Shown here in pieces: positions 37,658 to 43,525 of a stretch of 43,525 bases of DNA. The stretch is taken from assembly GCA_027859175.1 (NCBI GenBank), contig JAQIBG010000432.1, forward strand, positions 1 through 43,525, given 5' to 3'. The position numbers were made by a program, and so were the translations under genes. This DNA comes from Planctomycetota bacterium (GTDB lineage: Bacteria > Planctomycetota > UBA11346). Positions within the stretch are counted from its first letter, which is position 1. Each line of letters begins with the position of its first letter. A model generated the notes under the pieces. It saw only the letters and a list, made by a program, of their open reading frames with translations, did no database searches and was not told where the DNA came from.

Positions 37658-37951
37658 CTACGGCTTCATTGCGAAGTCCTCAAAGCCGCTCTCGACGCTG
37701 TTACCGTCGGCATCACGTAGCCGCACCCCCACGCGCCAGCCTTCTCCCTCCGGAACGGTGACCGTCCAGGTCCATGCTTCGTCTGACAAGGTGCCGGTGG
37801 TCCAATTGGTGGGAGCGTCAAGCTGCAAGGCCGCCGCGATCTCGACCGGAGTTTGGTAGCCGGGTTTCGCGATGACGACCGCCTTCACTGTCAGCTCTGC
37901 ACCGGGCAACACGGAGCCGACCCGTGCAATCTGCACGGTGTATCCTGGCAT
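37658..37951 (-). CDS. Hypothetical beta-sandwich-like fragment
   Basis: 97-aa ORF MPGYTVQIARVGSVLPGAELTVKAVV...GWRVGVRLRDADGNSVESGFEDFAMKP; possibly a fragment of a longer gene. Confidence 0.35.
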   Translation of the reverse strand: MPGYTVQIARVGSVLPGAELTVKAVVIAKPGYQTPVEIAAALQLDAPTNWTTGTLSDEAWTWTVTVPEGEGWRVGVRLRDADGNSVESGFEDFAMKP

Positions 37952-38109
37952 GGCGCACTCACCAAGCCCGACCGCGGAACTCGGATCGGTCTGTGCTTGT
38001 CCACCACCATCACCTTGGGTACCGCCGGGTCACCACGAACGACCACGGGGAAACCGCATGGGGTCAACGCCCCATAGAAACCCTTTCTGCGTCGCTGTAT
38101 AGTGTGCAC

Positions 38110-38268
38110 ATGAACATCTTACTCATTGTTATCCTCGTCCTTCTCCTCTTCGGTGGTGGTGGCGGCTTCTATTTCGGTGGACCTATCATCGGCGGTGGAA
38201 TCCTCGGCCTCGTTGTGCTGGTGGCCGTGGTCATGTTCTTTATGGGCGCATTTCGCACCAAAACCTGA
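38110..38268 (+). CDS. Small glycine-rich membrane protein (52 aa)
   Basis: MNILLIVILVLLLFGGGGGFYFGGPIIGGGILGLVVLVAVVMFFMGAFRTKT; resembles short DUF3309-type membrane proteins. Confidence 0.6.
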   Translation: MNILLIVILVLLLFGGGGGFYFGGPIIGGGILGLVVLVAVVMFFMGAFRTKT

Positions 38269-38394
38269 TCGGATCGGATGGGATAGCCCGCCTGTTCCGG
38301 ACAAAGGTCATCTGCCTTGTGTCCGTCTGGCGGGCACCTTTCGCTGATCAGCTAGGTCTGATAGCCTGCCGTGTGGGGCGCAAAAAGTCATGCC

Positions 38395-38990
38395 GCCTCC
38401 CGGCGGTGCGAACTGAGCGTATTCCCCACGAATCCACGACGAACAAGGGCCCCGTCGGTGCCTGAACTTCGGCCGTGGAGCGGCGCTGGCATCCTGGGTC
38501 CCGGTAGTCCGTCCGTGATAATAGTGGTCAACGTGCTCGGGCAGGGTGCGCCGGAGCGTATCCGTTGAGAACGCAATGATGGATCGTCCAACCTCTCGGC
38601 GGGCGGTGCCGATAAAGCGTTCGATGGAGGCGCCGCACGTGGGGCTTTGGGGTGGAGTAATTGCGATCTCGCACCCGATTGACCGGAAGCACTCCTTGGC
38701 CGAATCCTGGAAGCACTCCTTGGCCGAATCGGTGAAGAGTAGGGTCGCGGTCCATGATCACCCAAGTGGTTTCGGCGACGACATCATCCTCGTAGGCGGT
38801 GCGGTTCCGGCAGCACCTTGTGACCTATTCGCCGTTGGCATCATCGGTCACGCCCATGAGGCGGACCTCGAGTAAAGTCAGCACAGAGAAGTTCTCGGGG
38901 CACCATCTGTCTCCAGGACAGGGTCAGACCGCGATGGGGCCTGGCAAGGTCGGAGGCTGAGGGCGGCCAGACTTTCTTGACCCCACAGGT
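38395..38990 (-). pseudogene. Degenerate rve-type integrase/transposase, multiple frameshifts and a stop
   Basis: Minus-strand pieces in different frames: VRLMGVTDDANGE*, CCRNRTAYEDDVVAETTWVIMDRDP, then LLFTDSAKECF...RSIGCEIAITPPQSPTCGASIERFIGTARREVGRSIIAFSTDTLRRTLPEHVDHYYHGR, matching the DRDPLFT / PP.SP...ERF / YHH core of rve integrases. Confidence 0.75.
38685..38730. repeat. 24-bp tandem duplication inside the integrase pseudogene
   Basis: GGAAGCACTCCTTGGCCGAATC repeated at 38685 and 38709, giving DSAKECF twice. Confidence 0.85.
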
Positions 38991-39108
38991 TCGGCGCGAT
39001 CGCGAGGAGCATGTCGGCCTCTTCTTCGAAGTAGACCTCGGTGTCGGCATACCAAGTCATGCGCTCCGCGGCCTGCCGCGCGCACCGCAAGCAAACCCGC
39101 TCAGCAGG

Positions 39109-39624
39109 CTAATCGCCGTTTACCTGCGCCCTTGGACGAATGCGGCCCAAAGCTTTAAACAAGCAGTATCCCTGCAGATACAAGCCCAAACCGAGAAATA
39201 GCAGCATGAAATTGTGACCAAATCCCCAGGGCCGGCGATCCCCCCGCAGACCCGGCGGTAGACCAACGGATGGCACCCATGTCGCATAGCGCACCGATGG
39301 CGCGATAGCATCATCGGCAGTCTCTGGGCTCGGATTCCCATAAGCGACTCCCGAATAAGCGGCGCCGTTGACCTCATAGCGGTACTGAACCTTGACCACA
39401 CGCCTATGAGTAGTCCGCCCCCGAGTCGAAGCCGAACCATACTCGGCCTCGCTCAACTCCGCAGCAATCACCGGCGCCGTGGCATCCGGCAGCACCACGA
39501 GCGCAACACTGCGCCAGTTCCCCAATGCCCCAAACATCCAAAGGATAAGCAGCGGCAGAGCGATGAAGGCCGCCGCCATAACTTGATACTGCCACAGCGG
39601 TGGCGTCAGGGGCGATGTGCTCAT
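39109..39624 (-). CDS. DUF3592-like membrane protein
   Basis: Two TM segments flanking ATAELSEAEYG...VVKVQYRYEVNGAAYSGVAYG-type periplasmic domain. Confidence 0.6.
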   Translation of the reverse strand: MSTSPLTPPLWQYQVMAAAFIALPLLILWMFGALGNWRSVALVVLPDATAPVIAAELSEAEYGSASTRGRTTHRRVVKVQYRYEVNGAAYSGVAYGNPSPETADDAIAPSVRYATWVPSVGLPPGLRGDRRPWGFGHNFMLLFLGLGLYLQGYCLFKALGRIRPRAQVNGD

Positions 39625-39696
39625 GACGCAAAGATAGGCATGGGCATGGCGCAACCAACTGCTGAGCCCATTCCAAGGAAATCCTCGCTGGCGGGA

Positions 39697-40071
39697 TTAA
39701 CGAATCACATGCTCCGCTAAGATGGAGCCGCTCTTCATGGACCCCGTGGCCGTTGTGATACTCAGCGTGCCACTCAAGTCGCCACCGTTCTTCTTATTAT
39801 TGAGCGTCATCGACATGGTGAGGCGATCGCCACGCGCGTTGGTGATATCGATGGCATAAATCGGTCGTCGATTCGATTTGGTGCCACCCGACAGCGTCAG
39901 CTCAACCGGCGAGTCAAAGCCATTCTGCCTGAACCAAGGCGAACTCATCTTGCCATCGGCAAACGCTGCATTGATGACGCCAACCTTGTTGCCGCCAATC
40001 GTCAACTCGATAGCGGCTTCCCGACCCATGAAAGTGTAGTCACCCTTGGCAGCGGCGCAGCAACACCACAC
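39697..40071 (-). CDS. Hypothetical exported protein, N-terminus uncertain (possible frameshift)
   Basis: 124-aa ORF; a hydrophobic leader MNHEDG...RTVALLCVVLLRRC lies just upstream in a different frame. Confidence 0.45.
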   Translation of the reverse strand: MWCCCAAAKGDYTFMGREAAIELTIGGNKVGVINAAFADGKMSSPWFRQNGFDSPVELTLSGGTKSNRRPIYAIDITNARGDRLTMSMTLNNKKNGGDLSGTLSITTATGSMKSGSILAEHVIR

Positions 40072-40145
40072 ACAGCAAGGCTACCGTGCGCACATGCCGC
40101 CACCATGCCCCGTGTACCAACGGCCCTGTTGTTCGGATACCGTCC

Positions 40146-41171
40146 TCATGATTCATCCTCCGCGTGCGCAGGAGCGCGCCGTCTCAAGCTTGTGCCTGGT
40201 CTGACTGTGAGCTCAAAAGGGATAGCCTGACTCGCAAACGAGCGCCCGGTCTTGATTTTGCGCAGGAGCGCCCTGACGCCTTCGCGCCCCATGTGGGCGT
40301 CCGGCGTCCGCATGACCCAATGCGGCGATTGAAAATAAATGTGCGAAGCCGAGGTAAAGAATCCGATTGGGCACCCTCGATACCACGGTGCGGTCACCAC
40401 ACTTTCTTCAAGACCACCATAACAGATCACCGCCTCAGGTTTGAAGTCTTCCAAGCAGCGGTTGATGTAGTCGTGGATGCCGAGCTCATCGCCAACGCGA
40501 GACGGGGCCACCACCAGCGGCTTGCGCTTGGCGTCATGCATCGCGCCGAGATACCCAGCCAAGCGATCATCCACGCTATAATGCCGTGACGCAGCTGGAA
40601 TATCCTGACCAACATAGGCGATACGTCGTAGCCCTTGCTCCAAGAAACACTGGGTCAATTTCCGGGCGGCACCCAGGTCGTCGGGATAGATGCAGTCACG
40701 CGGCAGCTTGGTATTGAGAAATACCGACGGCACGCGCTCAGCAGCACAGCGATCAACAAAGAGTTGCGGGGCGCCGGTGGTAAACCAAGTCAGCAGACCA
40801 TCAACGCAGCGTTGCTTGAAAATCTCGGCTTGCCCCTCGCCATCAACCGAGCGCGGCACCTGGGTCACCGTCAACTGCATGTCAACCTCATTGAGCACCG
40901 CCATGACCTCACCGAGGAGATGCCGCGAGATGCCCTGGCCCCATCCGCCGTAGTCGATTAGCAGCGAAATCGCATTGAAGCGCCCGCGCACGATAGACCG
41001 AGCAGCGGCGTTCGGCTTGTACCCCATCTCCGCCGCCAGTTCACGAATCTGCGCGGCCCGCGCCTGCATCGACGGGCGGTTTTCCTTATACTTGCCATTG
41101 AGCACCTGGGACACGGTGGCCGGTGACACGCCAGCCCGCTGCGCGATATCAGCGATTTTAACCACAAGCAT
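40146..41171 (-). CDS. LacI family transcriptional regulator (LacI-3)
   Basis: KIADIAQRAGVSPATVSQVLNGKYKENRPSMQARAAQIRELAAEMGYKPNAAARSIVRGRF. Confidence 0.93.
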   Translation of the reverse strand: MLVVKIADIAQRAGVSPATVSQVLNGKYKENRPSMQARAAQIRELAAEMGYKPNAAARSIVRGRFNAISLLIDYGGWGQGISRHLLGEVMAVLNEVDMQLTVTQVPRSVDGEGQAEIFKQRCVDGLLTWFTTGAPQLFVDRCAAERVPSVFLNTKLPRDCIYPDDLGAARKLTQCFLEQGLRRIAYVGQDIPAASRHYSVDDRLAGYLGAMHDAKRKPLVVAPSRVGDELGIHDYINRCLEDFKPEAVICYGGLEESVVTAPWYRGCPIGFFTSASHIYFQSPHWVMRTPDAHMGREGVRALLRKIKTGRSFASQAIPFELTVRPGTSLRRRAPAHAEDES

Positions 41172-41217
41172 CCCCCCTCACTAGCGTCGCTGGCATTGGA
41201 TCAGTGTCAGGTCGCGC

Positions 41218-41229
41218 TCAAGCGCTTAA
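41218..41229. promoter_or_regulatory. Candidate LacI-3 operator TCAAGCGCTTAA
   Basis: Pseudo-palindrome with perfect AAGCGCTT core, 47 bp upstream of LacI-3 start. Confidence 0.4.
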
Positions 41230-41238
41230 CCTAAGGCC

Positions 41239-43248
41239 CTATCTTGTAGGCGTGGTCACGTAGAGCGGCATATTGAGAACCCGGCCGTACTTGAACTCGC
41301 GCATTTCCTTGGGCATCTCCTTTTCAAGCACCTCGCGCACGGCGTCGCCGTTCTGCTCCAAAACCTGCACGAAATGGCGACGGTTACCGCGATCTTTGCC
41401 ATGTGCGGTTGCCGACCAGGTCAGTGCGGCTATCGAATCAATCAGCCGATACAAGGGTACCTGGCCGTTCTTGAATCCCTGGGCCGGATAGTGGAAACCA
41501 CCAAGTACTTCAACGGTCGCCTTGTCGCGCGCCGATAGGAAGGTGAAGCCACCCTCGGTCTTCGCACCAAGGATCCACCCCGTACCCCCGTTAAAATTGA
41601 CCTGCGCCAGTTCATTGCGATCGCCACCTCCGATGCCTTCGGTGTTAATCGATCGTCCGTAGTACTCCTGCGGGTGGGAAAACTGGAACGGCGCACCACA
41701 GGTATCCATCACGAACATGCGTCCAGACTTTGGACCATTGGTATAGCCGCCAGAGAGGGTGTGCTGGATCACGAAGTCACCAGCAGCAGCATGTTTGAAC
41801 GCCCAACGTGGCGTATGCCGCTTGGATTTATCCGGCACGATGACGTGCAGGTGTTCGATCGTCACCGATGCCTGATCACCATCAAAAACGAAAGTCGGCT
41901 CGCCAGCCATCACGTCAGGATCGATCGCGACCAAACTCCGCATCCCCACGATATGCCGCAGCTTGCCACGCAGGTGCACGGTTTTGTCAATGCGATACGA
42001 ACCACCCAAGGTCTTCGGGAAGTAGATCGTGCGCGCGCCACTATCGATCGCCGCCTGAATGGCGTCCGAACAGTCGGTGGTGCCGTCTTCTAGCGCACCG
42101 AAGGCAGCAACGCTGACCCAGTCGGCGGTTGCGTCATAGCTCATCGCGGGGTGCTCAGCCACGGGCAGGCGCGGCAGCGGTGCCACCGGGTTGGCCTTAT
42201 CGCTCTGCCCAGCCGCGGTCATGATCGGGAAAGTGGTGTACATTGCGCTCGTCTCGAGCGGCAACTGAGCGCCAGAGCGGTCCGTGAGCGCATGGCCATA
42301 CCCACGGCACACCACGTCGCGCAGGTACAGCATGCCGTCTTGCTCAAGCACCGCGCTGCCGTCTGCGGCGGCGGAACCACCCTCCAGAATGGAATCCACC
42401 AGCACGATCATATTGCTATCTTCGCGCCCCTCTTTGACCTCATTGGCGTTGATGATGGCGGGCACATCGTTGCGACTGAAAATATGACGCATCCACAGGC
42501 AGTTGAAGGCGTTGTACACACCAGCAAGCGACTGCTGCTCAAGAAGGATGTTTTCGAACACCGGCCCAAACATCGCGTTCTTGGAGTAGATCCCATAACG
42601 GAAGCCACGAATGTGCATGTTGCGATGAATCTGCGGGCCAGGGTCAGCCCAATTCAGCAGCAGACCAGCATAGGCCTTGCCGTCATCACAGCTAATCGAC
42701 AACTCGGTGGTCGCGCCGTAGTTGCTGGCCTTATAGCGCAAACCAGCGGCGCCCGGATTATTGGCACCAATTGCGATTGTCAGGTTTTGGACGTAGTTGC
42801 CAAAAGCTTGGTTGTTGTTGTTACCGCCACCGATCTCCAGCAGCGGAACCACGCTTTCAGCGTCACTGAAGGCCGCGCTCGCCGCTTGCAACCGGATCGT
42901 GGTCTGTGAGCGCTGCTCGCCTATGAGTGCAAAGAAGCGCCCCTCCACCTTCAGCGGTTCGCTGATCAGGTAGGTTCCACGCGGTAGATACACGAAAGGC
43001 CGGAAAAACTTATACTCGCCCGATTTCGTGATGGCCGCCTTGATGGCGGCGGTGTCATCAGTGGTGCCGTCGCCCGTGGCGCCGAAGTCTTTCACGTTGA
43101 TCACGCCCGCATCGGCCGGCGGGCTAAATACGTACTCAGCCTTGGCCTGCTCCAGGATGGCACCTTCGAGGTCGGCGCCAGCAAGCTGACCAGCACCCCC
43201 CACCAAGATGACGGAAAGGACGCAGAGTCCGGCGATGTGTCTGCTCAT
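41239..43248 (-). CDS. Secreted protein with tandem Pectate_lyase_3 beta-helix domains (GH55-like architecture)
   Basis: Signal peptide; VINVKDFGATGDGTTDDTAAIKAAI...VYLPRGTYLISEPL and VSVAAFGALEDGTTDCSDAIQAAIDSGARTIYFPKTLGGSYRIDKTVHL. Confidence 0.85.
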   Translation of the reverse strand: MSRHIAGLCVLSVILVGGAGQLAGADLEGAILEQAKAEYVFSPPADAGVINVKDFGATGDGTTDDTAAIKAAITKSGEYKFFRPFVYLPRGTYLISEPLKVEGRFFALIGEQRSQTTIRLQAASAAFSDAESVVPLLEIGGGNNNNQAFGNYVQNLTIAIGANNPGAAGLRYKASNYGATTELSISCDDGKAYAGLLLNWADPGPQIHRNMHIRGFRYGIYSKNAMFGPVFENILLEQQSLAGVYNAFNCLWMRHIFSRNDVPAIINANEVKEGREDSNMIVLVDSILEGGSAAADGSAVLEQDGMLYLRDVVCRGYGHALTDRSGAQLPLETSAMYTTFPIMTAAGQSDKANPVAPLPRLPVAEHPAMSYDATADWVSVAAFGALEDGTTDCSDAIQAAIDSGARTIYFPKTLGGSYRIDKTVHLRGKLRHIVGMRSLVAIDPDVMAGEPTFVFDGDQASVTIEHLHVIVPDKSKRHTPRWAFKHAAAGDFVIQHTLSGGYTNGPKSGRMFVMDTCGAPFQFSHPQEYYGRSINTEGIGGGDRNELAQVNFNGGTGWILGAKTEGGFTFLSARDKATVEVLGGFHYPAQGFKNGQVPLYRLIDSIAALTWSATAHGKDRGNRRHFVQVLEQNGDAVREVLEKEMPKEMREFKYGRVLNMPLYVTTPTR

Positions 43249-43262
43249 AGGTACGGACCTTT

Positions 43263-43278
43263 TCTAAATCGTTTTAGA
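43263..43278. promoter_or_regulatory. Candidate LacI-type operator TCTAAATCGTTTTAGA
   Basis: TCTAAA-N4-TTTAGA pseudo-palindrome centred on CG, 15 bp upstream of ATG at 43248; shares AANCGYTT core with 41218-41229. Confidence 0.45.
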
Positions 43279-43455
43279 TAATATAACGACCACTACGCCA
43301 AGAGTCAAGATGCATGGCCCCTGAGACAGCCCGACGCCACTCAAATTCGCACCAAATCAGAACTTTACCAATAAGCCTCGAACGCAGACGACACCACGCC
43401 GTATACCCTGCCTCACCTGCACCACAGCCCTGTGCACGTGATGGAGACAACCCGC

Positions 43456-43525
43456 ATGCACCACCACCCCGCCAGGCATGCCTTGGCCAGCGCCTGCCTC
43501 GCCCTCCTCCTGGCCCAAGCCTCCC
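43456..43525 (+). CDS. Start of a secreted protein, truncated by the window end
   Basis: GGAG upstream of ATG; MHHHPARHALASACLALLLAQAS looks like a signal peptide. Confidence 0.5.
   Translation, partial: MHHHPARHALASACLALLLAQAS

Noticed and set aside
38388-38765. 125-aa minus ORF in the integrase region
   Set aside because: Out of frame with the recognisable integrase motifs; composition is shadow-like
1-43525. CRISPR array, tRNA or rRNA genes
   Set aside because: No regularly spaced repeats or cloverleaf/rRNA sequence recognised in the window

Overview
The window is a high-GC bacterial accessory region devoted to secreted polysaccharide degradation. Its style (pseudopilins with an H-x-DG-like C-terminus, FecR-type anti-sigma, Pectate_lyase_3 and GH2-like proteins) resembles the PVC superphylum (Lentisphaerota/Verrucomicrobiota/Planctomycetota); that assignment is inference. 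It reads as a chain of small modules, each with a local regulator, one or more carbohydrate-active or beta-helix proteins and usually a solitary type II/IV pseudopilin-like protein. Module A (1-6.3 kb): GH29-like fucosidase, FecR-like anti-sigma with a large C-terminal sensor-like domain, sigma-70, and a multidomain GH9. Module B (6.7-14.1 kb): LacI, small DWGS protein, giant beta-helix/LamG/DWGS protein, FAD oxidoreductase, pseudopilin. Module C (14.2-24.7 kb): LacI, pseudopilin, GH2-like giant, beta-helix lyase, pseudopilin. Module D (24.7-30.7 kb): AraC, pseudopilin, GH39-like. Module E (30.8-33.7 kb): AraC plus a fused sugar isomerase/Gfo-Idh-MocA dehydrogenase. Module F (40.1-43.2 kb): LacI plus a double beta-helix, GH55-like protein. 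A degraded zone at 37-39.1 kb holds a group II intron domain V/VI remnant and a frameshifted rve integrase pseudogene. Main findings: the repeated regulator + pseudopilin + CAZyme architecture; candidate LacI operators shared within modules B and C; shared C-terminal modules between neighbouring proteins; an RsgI-like sensing hypothesis for the anti-sigma factor; a REP-like repeat block that appears to truncate the GH9 gene; and a natural isomerase-dehydrogenase fusion. All calls come from reading the sequence; no searches were run.
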